Source: Adineta steineri (taxonomy: Eukaryota; Rotifera; Eurotatoria; Adinetida; Adinetidae). Taken from it: a stretch of DNA of 64,000 nucleotides. Location of the stretch: contig CAJNOI010000050.1 in the NCBI GenBank assembly GCA_905250115.1, positions 62,706 to 126,705 on the forward strand, given 5' to 3'. Shown here piece by piece: positions 25,208-39,200 of this stretch. How positions within the stretch are numbered: position 1 is the stretch's first letter; each line of letters opens with the position of its first letter. The notes below the pieces were generated by a model. That model did not search any database. It was not told the DNA's origin and saw only the letters and a list, made by a program, of their open reading frames with translations. Made by a program: the position numbers and the translations under genes.

Positions 25208-25307
25208 NNNNNNNNNNNNNNNNNNNNNNNNNNNNNNNNNNNNNNNNNNNNNNNNNNNNNNNNNNNNNNNNNNNNNNNNNNNNNNNNNNNNNNNNNNNNN
25301 NNNNNNN
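25208..25307. other. assembly gap (100 N)
   Basis: Exactly 100 N, the usual placeholder for a gap of unknown size. It is flanked by A5 on the left and T9 on the right, so a homopolymer or a collapsed repeat probably broke the assembly. It lies between the second nuclear receptor and the UBR5 stop codon, so the spacing of those genes is uncertain. Confidence 0.99.
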
Positions 25308-25406
25308 TTTTTTTTTACAATCAAGATAACACACATACGGATAATAATAAATAGAAACAAGACACACATGCGAACAAACAGAAAATACTGTCAATCAGGT
25401 TTTTAT

Positions 25407-28400
25407 TCATACAAAACCGAACATTTTGGTTTTTATCGCATATTGAAGTTTTAATTTTAAGATATTTTTTGATGAATATAATGGAACATATAAACGACTA
25501 ATACATGTATTTGCTGTTGGCAAATGTTGATCATCAGCCGGACGTATTGTCACTGATGGTTGTGGTTGAAAACCAGCTTCCGATGCGGGTAAAGCTGGAC
25601 TACCAGTCCAAAAGTAGACCTTTAAATAAATAAATAAAAATTCAATTTCTTTTTTTTTTTCGTCTTACTAAATCTTGTCTTTCTACTGCATTGAATTTTT
25701 CTAATACAGACCAAAACCATTTTTTAAACTGATTAATACGTTCACTAGTTTCACCTAATAAAACAAAACAGATAATTTCTTTTCGAAAAAAATAATATTT
25801 ATTTGAACATACCACTTTCATCATTAAATGTTGTATATGTCATTAATGTTGATACATTAATATTGCCTGTACCATTTAAAAGTAGTCGAAAATCTTCTGG
25901 ACTTAAATATTCAAGTGACGTTGATGGTAATACATCAAACACACCCAAACGTAAATGCTAAATATAAAAAAATTATTTTATTTATTTTCAAATATTTTTA
26001 TTTACTTGAAGAGATTGTTCAATAAGATTAATCATTCGAAATTCCGCATAGCGTTTGATAAAATCATAAAGATTAGAATATGTTACATCTTTGGATGAAC
26101 CATCAGGAACAAGATCATATATTTCACTTCCCTAAATAAATAATTATCATATTAAAAATAATAAATAGCCAGTATTTTATCTAGGTTTCGTTTTTCTGAT
26201 GGGCGGCGCGCACTCGCTGAGTAATTCTATTCACAATGATTTATCTATCCGATGATTCCCTGCCTTTGCTTTGAGTACGCCCTTGTGTGAAAGAAAAGAA
26301 CTATACTCGAAATTTAGATCTAATCATCTATATTAAAATTGTATACAAACCTCTTTTTCTGTCACAGTCATTGAAAACGTTAAATGAAGGTCGTGAATAT
26401 ATTGTGGTCCATTTTTTTCTGCGTCATATGCAGTTCGCCGTAAATTTTCATACATAGTTGAATCAAAAAATGCTAAATCATGCCAACGTATGGGTCGATT
26501 TAAAATATATTTTATTACATGACGACATAAGGGTAATGGAAAAAGTTCATTTTGTAATAGACATAAACCAATTAATCTAAAAAAATTGAACGAAATATTT
26601 TATAAATTATTTCATGATTTTATCTTACCTTCCAACATTTCTATAAGCTGTTAAACGTTCAGGTGTATATTTTCCTGGTCTCGGAGCATAAACACCTTTT
26701 TTATCTGGTTGCCAAAATAATGGCGCATATTCATTCGGTTGTTTATCAAATAGAGAATTTTTATTTGTTAATAAACGTTCATTTGTTGTTGGATTCGTGG
26801 TTGTTGATTCATTTTGTTGTGTATCACGTGTACTATGTGATGTTAAAATATTCATAGCTTCTTCAACTTTAATTCTTAAATCTTCTTCAATATTAATAAT
26901 ACGTTGTAATTGTGGTGTTGGCAAACCTTCTAATAACATTCCAGTTATTTTTTCAGCATGAAATGGTTGTATAGCAGCAACTTTTGGATAAATACTAACA
27001 CCTAATTTGATTTTACTTGGTGTCCAATGTTCATTTATATTTGATTCGGAAGAATTTATAATTGGTGTTGAGGAATCGGTTGATGATAATGTAAATTTAA
27101 ATGGCCGAGCTTCAGATGAAAGTAACATTGATGATGAACGTCGATCACTACGTAAATATGTTGCTAGTGTTGTACGACGTTCACGTGATGGACGTTGTTG
27201 TCGTTGTGCATGTGATGAAGATAGAGAACTGGATGTTGATTGAGCCGCGGATGAAGCACCATATGTACCCAATTCAAGTACAGGTAATTTTTCTTCGGAT
27301 AAAATTGCCTATTTAAAGAATGATTATGTTAATCCGAAATAACGTGAATAATTCTCCCTCTCTCTCTACTTACTTCAACAATTGATGAATAAAAACTTCT
27401 TGCAACTCCACTTCCCTCTCCCGGTTCATCTTTAAACGTCACTTTAACTCTCTGTACAGCTAATGGCGGTACAGATGATGATGAATTCATATTTTGATTT
27501 CGATAAAAATATGAATTTAATGTTCGAAATGTTTTTTGAATTAATAAAATTCGATCACGTTCCATCTAAATTAAAAAAATGTTAGATTAAAGTAAATACT
27601 TTATGCTTTTTTTACCGCTTCAAAACGAATATCTTTTTGATGAGCATTTTTAAGTCTTTCCATATCATGACGAAAACGTTGTTCTCGTGCTGAAAATCCA
27701 CTTGATTCATTGATTATTGAACCAGGTTCATTTCCAACATCATCCAAAAATAATTTGACAAATAATTCCATTGAAAATCTCCAACGTGCTAATAAATATT
27801 CATATGAACCATTCAAGAGAATTGAATGTGATGTTTGTTGTCTAAATATAAAAATAAATTCAAATGAAAAAACAAATAAAGTCACTCACCTTTTTCGGAT
27901 TGATGATGATGTTTTATCAGAGGAAATAAGTCCAGCACTTAAATCAAGGAGAACATCAACAGCCATACCTTAAAATATTAGAAAAACAATAAATAAGTTG
28001 ATATTTTTATTGAAATTAATTTACGATCATCATCTCTTGTTTTTGTTTGACTTTTTTCTTCATTATTATTAAATAAATTTAAATAATTCGGTTGTAGAAA
28101 ATCTGGTATCGATTGCTCACGATGTGATAAACCAAGTTGAGATGATAAATTTGAATATCTTGCCGCGGTTTGATCATATAAAAATCGTCCAAATAATTCT
28201 TCTTTTCGACATACTGGTTGTAATAATTGTGGACGACATGCCAATGGTAATGAATCATCAATTGTTATTTGAAATGGATCTGGTCCTAATGAACTTAAAC
28301 ATAAGGTCGAAGATGAACGTTGAAAAAATGAATTATTCGATGTTATAAGTTCTTCATTTGTTGAATTTTCATTCGACGAATTTATCGCTGCTGCTTCTTC

Positions 28401-31400
28401 AGTTATTTCTCTCCAATTACTTTTTGTTATTTGATTCGATTCATTAAAACCACTTTCACGAAAATAATAAATAAATGCATCAAGTAAATAAGCTAAATGT
28501 TTATAAGAGAAAACATCAAGTGATGGTTCTTGATCACCATGCTCATGAATAGAACGCATTAATGATAAGGAATAATTAAGAAAATCAAGACGATTATTAA
28601 CAGGTTTATCTAAATGAATGAATAATTATTAAGAGAAGTAAATAAAAAGACTGTTTTTACCATTTATTGGTATATTAGTAGTACGATTTGTTGTTGTTGT
28701 TGATTTTTTCTTTGTTTCAATTTGTGCACGTTCAATTAGATTTTTAAGAAAACGATTTCCATGATATGTAGTATCAGTTTCATTATGTGTTAAATTACTT
28801 AATGTCATACCGAAACGTAATTGAGATTCAAATGAATCCATTACAGTTGCAAACCATTGCCATGTTGGAAATAGACATTGCTCAATTTCATTCTAAGAAA
28901 CATATAGATATTAATAGAAAAAAATGAATTATTTAATCTAAATTTCTCGTACCTGTATAGTATCAAGAGCATTTTGTTCATCGGTTGTTGGCATATCATT
29001 ATACAAAGATGAAGCTGATAATATTGATGGCCATCTTATAAGTAAATCAGTTATTTGTCGAATAATAATACCAAAAGCTCGAGCTAGTAAAGCATTAGTT
29101 GTATTAACGGAAATAACATTTGTTGGTTGAGATTGTTGTTGTTGAACATGAGATTGTTGCTGTTGAACTGATGTTGAATGATTTAAACTTGTTGATGTTG
29201 TTGCTACAGGTGCTATTTGACGTCGAGAATGACTATCACCAAATAATGTACCTAGATAAAAAAAATATATAGATATAAATATTCAGTATATATACAAATA
29301 AATAGACTACTTACTAGCCATTGTTGTTCGAGCATTTAATCTTGGTACATTAAGATGACTAGTTGCTGTTACTGTTGTTGAATTTGGTGTTTGTGTATTT
29401 GAACCAGTTGGATTATTTCCTGCTGGTAATAAAACTAATCGATCATTTGTCACTGTATTTGAAGTTGCTGAAGCATTTGTTGCAGGATTTGATGTTGTTG
29501 TTGATGATGCTGCAGCTGCTGCTAATGCATCTCTAGCATCATCAAAAATCATTGGTTCCGGTTGACTTGTTTCATCACCTTCACCTAAAACACTATCACT
29601 TCGAACACTATCTGCATCATCGGATTCGGAATTTTCATCATCAGAAAATAAAGCCATATTTTCACTTCCAGCTGTTGCTGATGTTCGATGTGTATTTGTA
29701 TTTGGTGCACTACGATTACTTTCATTATCTGTATCTGATTCCGCAAGTAATTCTAATTCCATTTCACTTTCATTATCACTTAAACCACCCGCACTTTCAC
29801 GTGTTGTTTGTTGTTCATTTAAATTTAAATTATTTATTGGATTTATTGTTTCATGTTGTGATTGTGTATCAGAATTATTATCATCATCTTCATTTAATTC
29901 AATTGTTGTTTGATTTAAATTTATTGGATTGATTAAATTTTGATTATCATCTAAATCTGTTTCATTTAATTCACCTAAATTCTGATACGTATTATCTGTT
30001 GTTGAACGTTGAAAATTATTTGTTTTATTTTCTTGATAAGCACGATAATATTCCGAATCAATATTAAATACTTCTTCAAGACCTTGTAATATATCTGTAT
30101 GTGATGATAAAAGATTAAACATAGCTGTTGGTTTAGCTATACCATGACGTACAGGTGCTAATAATAAATCAGCTGTATGAACAAGCGCATTTATTGATAT
30201 AAGTGTTAATATTTGAAATATACGTTTACATTGATATAAAATTGCTTGTGGACCATTAATTGTTGTTGATGATGATGATGATGATGATAAATTTGAACTT
30301 GTTGTTATTGTTGCACCAGTTACTGTTGTTGCTGATATACGTTTTATTGTTGTACCCGATGGTATTTGTTGATTTGATATTGAAGATGATTTATCGGGCA
30401 CTGATTCAAGACTTAAAATAATAAATAAACGTATGACACTACGCACAAAACGTGCAGTAATAAAACGAGCCATATCACGATGTATTGGATTTGACATTTC
30501 ACGTATTAATGTATTTAATAGAATATCTAATAATTCATTTGATGTTGTAAAAGAATTTTTTGATGCTGTAGAATTTGTTTGTTTAATTGTATTACATTTC
30601 GCAAGAAGAAAATAAGTAAAACGATCTAATTGACTTGTTTGTTGTTGATTATCTAATGAAAATAAATGTTCATTATCATATGTCGACATTATTGGCGGAC
30701 ACGTTGAAAGTATTGGTGATATTTCTCTGGGATTTATTATAGTTGGATCTATATCATCAGGACATCCACATAAAAGCATAGATTTTACTCCGAACCAATC
30801 AGCTAAAATAAGTTCCAATGCACGACGACAAAATTGTGGTGGTTCTAAATGATGATCAGGAATATTACTGTTCGTATCTAAATCAATTTGATTTGTTGAA
30901 GAATTATTATTATTATTTGTTGTTGATCCTGATGATGAATTTTGATGTTGTAATTTTTTTGTTCCACTACTTGTTGATGATGATGAATTTGTTAGTTGTT
31001 CACGCGATTTTCTTGCTTGTTGTTGTAAAATAGCTGCTGTTGATGTACGAGGAAATTGTTGTTGTTCAATAATTTGTCTTCCAACAGTTTGAACTAAATA
31101 TAAAAGTATATTTTCATAACGTGAATTTTGTATTTGTACAAGATTAGTTTGATTTAATAATAATTTAAATAATTCTAAACGTTTTTGTTGATCACCAGCT
31201 ATTAATGATTTACATTTACATACTTCCCAACAATCACAATAGGCTGTTGGTGATGTACGTTTTAAACGACAATCATGTCCTTTATGACATGTTTGAGCAC
31301 ATTCACTACAACAACATAATGTACCCGATAATCCACATGTTTTACATTCAAATATAGCTTGACTTATATGTTCTTCACCGGTCCATGTAAATGAACATGT

Positions 31401-34400
31401 ATCATTTGTACATATTGTATATAATGGTGAATAATCGGAATTTGTTGATGTTAACGGATAAATCATTCGAAGTAAAAGATTATCAGATTGTGGTAGTTTG
31501 GAATCATTTGAAATTGATGATGATGGTGGTGGTGGTGATAATGATGATTCAAGATAAAATTGTATTGATGATGATGATGTTGTTTGAGAATCATTTAAAG
31601 ATTCACGTTTAGATATTTTTATTGCATATTCAAATAAAATTAATGCACTATGATAGGCACGAGAATTAACAGCTGACATAAATGGTGTTTGACCTTCGAG
31701 ATTACGAAAACTAAGTAAGGATAATAGATGTTCTTGAAATAATGGATAATCAAGTAATAAACGAAGAATTTTTATTGAACGAATACGTTTTTCACGTTCA
31801 TCATATTTACATGATGACCAAATAGAAAAATCATTTGAATTTGCACGAGATGAACGTGTTGGCTGCTGCTGCTGCTGCTGCTGTTGTTGTTGTTGATATA
31901 ATTGATTTTGTAGATATTGAATTTGTTGAATTTTTGATGATAAACTTGTTGGATTATATGAAGGAGATACTGAACCTGGATTTGTCGAAGGTGTGCCCGT
32001 TGATAAACTTCTATATAAATTCGATGCACTTCCTGGTAACATCGTTGGCGAAGAGGGTGGTTGTGCATCAGCATTTGATGATTCATTTGACCATGTGCTA
32101 TTTGTTGTATTCGTATTTGTTGTTGTTGATGTAGTTGTTCGTTCTCCATAATTATGATCAGTATTACCTTGTGCATGTAATAAATCAATAGCAAATGATA
32201 TACGTTTAAGATTATTATTCGTTTCATTTTGAATTTGTTCATCATTTATTGAATATTCTTTGTTATTCATTGGTGTTGCAATATGAACACATGCATGAAA
32301 TAAATTTCGACAACCATCAATACGTTCATCTAAGATTAATTTTAATAAATCACGATTTTTGTTTATTTCAATATCATTTAATATTGAACGAATTTTATCA
32401 ATATCATAACGAAGTATATGTGGTATTAAGATACCTTTTTGTATTTGCATTATATTTAATATAATATGATTTTTATTTAAATGATCAGCATTTTTTAATG
32501 GAACTATTCCTTGAGAAAAATAATTAATACCTAATAAATTTTTCCATTGTGGTTCTTTTAAATTTGTTCCATCTTGATTGTAAAGAAATGGATAAAATAA
32601 ACGATTACCATCAATTAATACACGAGGTATATCAATTGAATTTAATGTTGATAAACATATAGAATTTAAATTTCCACCAAAAAATGATAATAATGATTGA
32701 CGATTATTTACTAATGGTAAAATATTTTGACGAATTGAACGACATAAACCATTATTACTTCCAACTTCATACATTATATAATAAATAGTTGAATCACGAA
32801 TTTGTAATGTATGTAGATCTAAGAAATAGAAAAATTTTGTGAATTGAATAGAAAATCAAAAATTTAACTTACAATCTTTATCAACAGAATATGTTAATAA
32901 TTTTCCATGTTCTAATGCAATTCGTTTCGCATTATTTATTGATAAAGTACAATCAGGAGTTTTCGGTATTGTATTTCCTTTTACGATCTACATGAGAGAG
33001 AAAAAAACAAATATTATAACTCTATTAGAGCAAGTAACACTCGTCCGAGGACTCGCTTAGCTCTTTCTCGTAGAAATGCATCCTACTCAATGGTAAACGC
33101 GGGTCAAAACATATTTGAGCTGTCGACACCGGTGGCATGTCGAACTAGCCGTTAACGAATAAGTGAAGTATTAGCAATCTTATACGCAAGAAAGCCAGCG
33201 GTTTATGATTGCAACACTCTGCACTACAAGCAGGGGAACATTTGGATACCCATAAAAATACATTACTCAAAAACTCGTTTTCTATCAGTCAACACCGTTC
33301 CACCCTCTTCAGTAGTCTGACTAAATGACGCCCAAATTTCAATTCCCAGCATCGAAATACCTCAAGATATGTCTTTACCGAAAAGTTAGTCTTCGATGTT
33401 TTTTTAACCCTGCGGACACACAAGCAAACAATTTATTTCTGCTAGACTCTTCTCTACGAGAAAGAAACTAAAAAATTTAAAACTTACTTGTAAATCATCT
33501 TTTCGTAGGATTCTACAATTCTCCAGATTATTCATATCAAGATTTGTTTCGTTTATTTCATTCGTATTTTTTGATGGAAATTTAACAAGTACAAGTGGTC
33601 CATCAATTTTAACAACTTTTCCAATTGGTGCTACTTTACAATCTTCAATAAATACGACTTCATCCAATGGCCAATATTCTTCATCTTTGATTTTACTATG
33701 ATGTTGTTGTAATTGTTGTTCATTAGAATCACTATCATTTATTGTCATAAGAAATGGATTTGATCCATTTCCACTTGCATTTGTTGTTGCTGGTGTTGTT
33801 GTTGTCGTTGTCGTTGTCGTGGTTGTTGCTGTATTATTATTATTATTATTATTACTATGTTTTTTACGTTTTAATGATGATGCAAAACTTGTATTTGAAT
33901 CTACACTACATGTTGATGATGCTGGTGATGGCGGAGGTGGCATTTCTAATGAACTTTTATCATCTTCTTTATTTTTATTTGATGTTAATTCAGGAATTTT
34001 TATACGAAAACGTGCTGTATTCGACAGCATCCATGCTTGTTCCATTAATTGTCCTAATTTTGGTTGTCCATCACGTACATAAAACGCTAATGCACCTTGA
34101 TTATAATATGGATTTGATATTAAACAAACTGATGAACCAATTGTTATTATTTGTTGTTGTTGCTGCTGTTGCTGTTGTTGTGTAGAATTATTTGTACGAT
34201 TTTTACGTGTTTTTTCTTTTAAACGTTCAAGTAATTTTTTACGCGGTTTATTCGGTAATAAACCATACCAATACAAATCATTTGTATCAGTACGAATTAT
34301 TGTAAATAATGGTGATGTTTGTATATCAATAATATGTAAAGGAATTGTTGTTGAAAGTTCTTGAATTGAATGTTGAAATTTAAAATTAACTTGTGAACCT

Positions 34401-36093
34401 AATGATTCATCAATCCATGTTGCTATACGATTTGTTTCAGTTAAAACTGATGCACGAATAATATTAGCTGATAAATGAATAATTTTTTCATTTAATAATT
34501 GTAATAAAAGTGTTTTCGGATGTTTTATATGTAAATTATCAGGATCTTGATATGGATAATCATCTTGCCAATTCCATTGACATAATTGACCATTGATATT
34601 AATAGCAATTAATTCAGAATAAAGACAAGCAATATGTGTAAAACGAGGATATGTATTTTCCGAATTTGTATCTGTCCAATATTGTAATTGATCACCGAAT
34701 ATAATTGGATTTTGTATTGCAGTTGATAATGATGCAGGTGCGGATATTTGTGGTTGATACATTGGAGGATTTGTTTGTGATGATGAATTTTGTTCTTTAC
34801 GAATTGATGATGTTTTTGATGAATTATTATTATCTTTAACTATAGATAAATCATCTGGTTTTAATTCACGATCAATACGACCAAATAATTCTTCACGTAA
34901 TGAACCATCAAGCCAACGTGGATCATAACGATTTCGTTTACGATCACGTTCAGTAGGATTTGTTGTTGTTGTTGATGATGGATTTGAATTTGTCGATGAT
35001 GTTACAACTGTAGAAGAATTTGCTGTTGATGGAGGATTTGTTGAACTTGAATTCGTAACATTCGATTGATCACCTAATGTTGAATTTATAGCAGCTGAAG
35101 CGGATGATGCAACTGTTGGTGCAGATGTATTACTTGCAACATTTCCAATTCGAGCTGAAACTACTCGACGTTGTATATTACTATATCTTAAAGCAAAATC
35201 AGCTTCATCAAAAAATTCCGATTCAAGTATTATTCCTGGATGTTCATTATGTGGATTAACATCAAGTAAGGAAATAAGATCCGCTCCAACATAATCATCA
35301 TCAAGATCTTCATCACCTTCATCATCACGTGCCAATAAATTATTCACAGCCATATTTACATCTAAATTCGTTCTTTGTAATTCTCTTAAAATAACATTTC
35401 TTGATTTTCCTTGAAGTACAACTTGAACTTGTTCAATTAATTCTTCGGGTACACTTGATGCGGGAATTAAAGGTCTTGAACCAAATATAATACCAGTTCG
35501 TCCTCGTGCTGTTCGAATAAGATGATGTCGTTGTCGACTTAATGGATAACCAGCTTGTAATTGTGGTAATAAATCGACTTGTCCACTTGGATTTGTATTT
35601 GTTGTATTCGCAACAGCAGCTGCAGCATTATGTGCAGCTATAGATGGATTTGGTGATGATAAAACAAGATTTTCAAAACTTGGACGATCAAAATTATTTA
35701 AACGATGTATTGGTTGACGTGTTTGAGGACGTGTTGTTTGTGGTGTTAAATGTTTTGGTTTACTTTTTGTTGTTTCTGTTGGTAATGGTTCAATTTTATC
35801 AGCTTGAACACGAAATGATACACGACATATTCGACCATCTTGAAGTAAAAAAGCAATATGTCGAGATGAAACTACTGCTTGTTGAACAACAAGATTTGTA
35901 AATGATGAAAATACACTTGGACATACACAACCATTTGTTGTTATTTGATCCGATATATCTTGAAGTCTATTAAATTAAAACAAAACAAAAGAATGTTGAA
36001 TATAAGAAAACAAAATTTCTATTATTACTTTAATTCAAAATTTTGTTCTGTTATAGGTGTTTGTTGTATAAATACATGCGTTGAATATTCCAT
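25407..36093 (-). CDS. UBR5: E3 ubiquitin ligase UBR5 (UBR box, MLLE, HECT)
   Basis: Giant N-degron/HECT ubiquitin ligase, estimated at about 2,700-2,800 aa, as in vertebrates. The start [11 protein letters not shown] (36093) lies 8 nt after a splice acceptor. N-terminal part: UBA-like region ([21 protein letters not shown], residues near 35350-35440), then beta-propeller-like sequence ([18 protein letters not shown]). The UBR box is at about 31200-31400 ([36 protein letters not shown]). An acidic Ser/Asn-rich middle follows. MLLE/PABC domain at about 26865-27000 ([16 protein letters not shown]). HECT domain ends [16 protein letters not shown], with the catalytic Cys codon at 25503-25505 and the stop at 25407-25409. 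Poly-Gln runs lie near 31862-31895 and 34155-34185. Most introns are about 50-60 nt, but 32988-33487 (500 nt) and about 26133-26351 are enlarged by inserted sequence. Confidence 0.95.
31862..31895 (-). repeat. CAG/CAA tract encoding poly-Gln in UBR5
   Basis: On the coding strand this is a run of CAA then CAG codons giving about 11 glutamines, placed between the ankyrin-like/N-terminal half and the UBR box. A second poly-Gln run lies at about 34155-34185. Pure CAG stretches are prone to length change. Confidence 0.85.
32988..33487 (-). other. enlarged 500-nt UBR5 intron holding inserted repeat DNA
   Basis: The donor (33486-33487) follows ..DDLQ and the acceptor (32988-32989) precedes IVKGNTIPK, so this is a true intron. 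It is about ten times the usual length. Within it lie a perfect 13-bp inverted repeat (33062-33074 and 33453-33465), a GTAACACTC motif at 33033-33041 and an ACCCTCTT..AGTCTG motif at 33302-33319 that recur in an RTF1 intron. The DNA is less AT-rich than other introns. It is probably one or more non-autonomous mobile elements. Confidence 0.6.
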
Positions 36094-36289
36094 TAAATAA
36101 TCTGAAAAAGAAAAATGATATTAATTTTGTTTGTTGTTTTGATTTTATTTATATATCTCTATAAATAGTTTGCATTTTTTCTTTACATATACAGGCACAA
36201 ACAAACAAAAAAAATGTAATAATAAAGTGAAAATAGGTGTACAACATTTAACAAAGGATTGAAGATCTATCTATTTATATATATTTGGA

Positions 36290-39200
36290 TTAATCAGAAA
36301 AAAGTTTGATATTAAGATCAAGTTCAAAATTATGAGATGTGAACATTTCATCATTATGTTCGGAAAATGACGTAAATGATCCACGTTCAAAAGTTGTCAT
36401 TGTTGTAAAACTTTTGTCTGATGACTAAAATAAAAAAAAAGAGAATTATTTATTTTAAATGTATTTCTCAATTCAATGATAAGACATTATTCAGTCAGCG
36501 GGTAACACTCACTCTACTTGAAGTTCTGAAGATTTCATCAGAATGCAGCTGACTCCAAGTGGTCTGAAGTGAGCGAAGTCAGAAGTTGACTCAATTCTCA
36601 GCTGTTACCCTCTTGACAGTCTGCCTTTTTTATTTATGTCCATAAATACTCATACTTCTCCAAGCACAGACTGGAAGCAATTACCTTATTATATAAAGTC
36701 TAGTATACAGACACAACGTTATTCATATATACGACTATAGAGCTCATAAGAGTTTATTTATTATCCGTAATTCTTCAAAAACCCCGTCATATAACTATTA
36801 TGTATAAGTAGTATTCTTAAAATTTATTTCGTAACTATTTTAATGATGCTAAATAAAATTCATATAATCATAACAAAAAAACCCAGTGGAGAATTTCGAA
36901 ATTTCCTGTTTTTTTTTTACCGTTTTATCTGTTGTCAATTCTTCTTTGGTCATTGTTGTTGTAATTGTCGTAGATTTATTTTTATCAGACTAATATGCAT
37001 ATAAAATAATTGAAATAATTTCTTTACGAAAAAATTCTTTTACTAATAATTGTTGATCATCAAGTTTTTTCTTTGCTTCGGCTTCAGCTGCACGACGTTC
37101 TTGATGTAACTCTCGTAACAATTCTTCTTTATTGTTTAATGACGGAGCCTAATGATATAGATATTTTTAAATTGTTGATCTTATTTCTTTAAAAAAAAAA
37201 TAATATTTTCATACTTTCATTACAAGTGTAGGTGCACAACGACGACGTGTAAATGGATCGGCAGTTTTATTTTGAGGGTCTTGAGCGTCACGCTATATAA
37301 AATGATAATTTTGCAATTAATTATTGCACAATAGTTTACATACAGATAAAGCCATTTCAATATTTTTCTGTGTACTTTCACGATTTCTTCGATTAATTTC
37401 ACTGAAAAGAAAGTTTAAGATAAAAATGTTTGTATTAGTTTTTTACAAAAAAAAAGTTTATTCAAGAAAATTCTCGCGCAATAGTGTTTAATTTTTCTTT
37501 CCCAACAGCATGATGAATCATTCGAATAAATGTCGTCATTCTTGTAGGTTTTAATATTGAAGTTATTGTTAAATTATGTAGAAATTCTTTTCCTATATAA
37601 GAATTCCATAGATGACATGCATAATTATTTTTAAAATTATATTTATTATATAAATATAATTCACCAATATGAGACCAAGATGGTGTGAAAAAAGCTTTCG
37701 ATGGTAAAACATAAACTTCATTTTGATATATATTCGCTAGTTGTCCTGTTAGAAATACTGAATGACAAGCCCAACATGATGAATTAAAACTTTGATAGGA
37801 TTGATAAATACGTCGAAGAAATTTCGAATGTATTGGTGCAATAATAACAGCATTACATATTGTATTGTATTGTTTATCTTCCCAAGCAAATATAGCTTCA
37901 ACTTGATATGAATTTGATATCAATTTTGAAAATGATTTAAGAACAAGAACATCAAGATCAAGATAAATTCCACCATATTTATCAAGAGTTTCTAAACGTG
38001 CAATATCACTACGATGTGCATGATGATGCAATGGATGATTATAAATTGATGTTATTGGAGGAATTTTTACAAGTGTTAAATTTAGTTGACGATCTTGTTT
38101 AGCTTTTAACCACCAATAGCCAGTTGGTTCGAATGAATAATGAAGATATATTTGTTTTGGTTTGATTTGTTGACGAGCAGAAAGAAGAACAAGATAATTT
38201 ATTAAATGAAATTCACCAGATGCTCGTTCCAATCGACGATAACCAAGATGTGGACCAAATTGATCAAGAATTGATTCTGATGCATCACCTTGTCCCGTGA
38301 TAAAATGTACAATATTTGGTATTTCATATGTTCCGAATGATTCATCGTTGGATAAAATTCGTTGGCAATTATTATTACAATGAAAAATAATCCATAAAGA
38401 CGAAAAAACGATGAATAATACACATGTATAACGATAAATGTATCGATAACGCATATGTTTACTGAACATTGATGTCCGACTGGATTGCATCTGTCGACCT
38501 TTCATACCTTTCTTTTTTTTTCCTTTCTTATTGACCTCATTTTTTTTTCTTCTTTCTTCACTAGTTCTGTTCTCTTTCTTTCTTTCTCTCTCTCTCTCGT
38601 TCTATTGTATACGTTTTACTTACGCCATGACAGAGATATTCTCTGATCTTTTACGATCAAGTTCAGAGGCTCTTTCTTCCATTTCAGTAAGTTGTTTTCT
38701 TAATTCACCTTCTCTTTCAATATCATTTTCATCTTTTGCCATTTCCTAGAAAAAGTAAGTCTTACAAAAAATTTTAAATTAGAAAATCTTCATACTATTT
38801 CTTTAAGTAAATCATTTTTTGACATCGCATAATTTGTTGGTGCTTTACGAAATCGTTTTTTTTCTTGAACTATTTTTGTTATATCATTATTACTTAAAAC
38901 ATAATGTTTACATTTTTCAATTTCTTTCATTTTTTTGTCAATATCATCAAGTGTTGGTAATGAAATACCCTTTAGAAATAAAACAATGATTATTAAATAT
39001 TTTATATTGATTTTTTTTATTCTTTACTTGTCGAATCATAGCTTCTCTCCATCGTTGAAATTCATTATCGGATATTTCATTATTTGACACATATTCTAAT
39101 CGAAAGACACGTTCATTATTGCCATGTCTATAGAAGAAAAACAATTTGATATAAATTCAATGAATATTTTCTTTTCATACTTTAAACGAAGACCTTTATT

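Noticed and set aside
31772..32245. 157-aa second minus-strand frame inside UBR5
   Set aside because: It is a shifted frame of the Gln/Asn-rich UBR5 exon, Met/His/Gln-rich and without homology; the main frame is clearly UBR5.
26663..32464. Several plus-strand frames of 60-126 aa opposite UBR5
   Set aside because: They are antisense shadows of UBR5 exons; the His/Leu/Tyr-rich translations mirror Asn/Ser/Gln-rich coding sequence.
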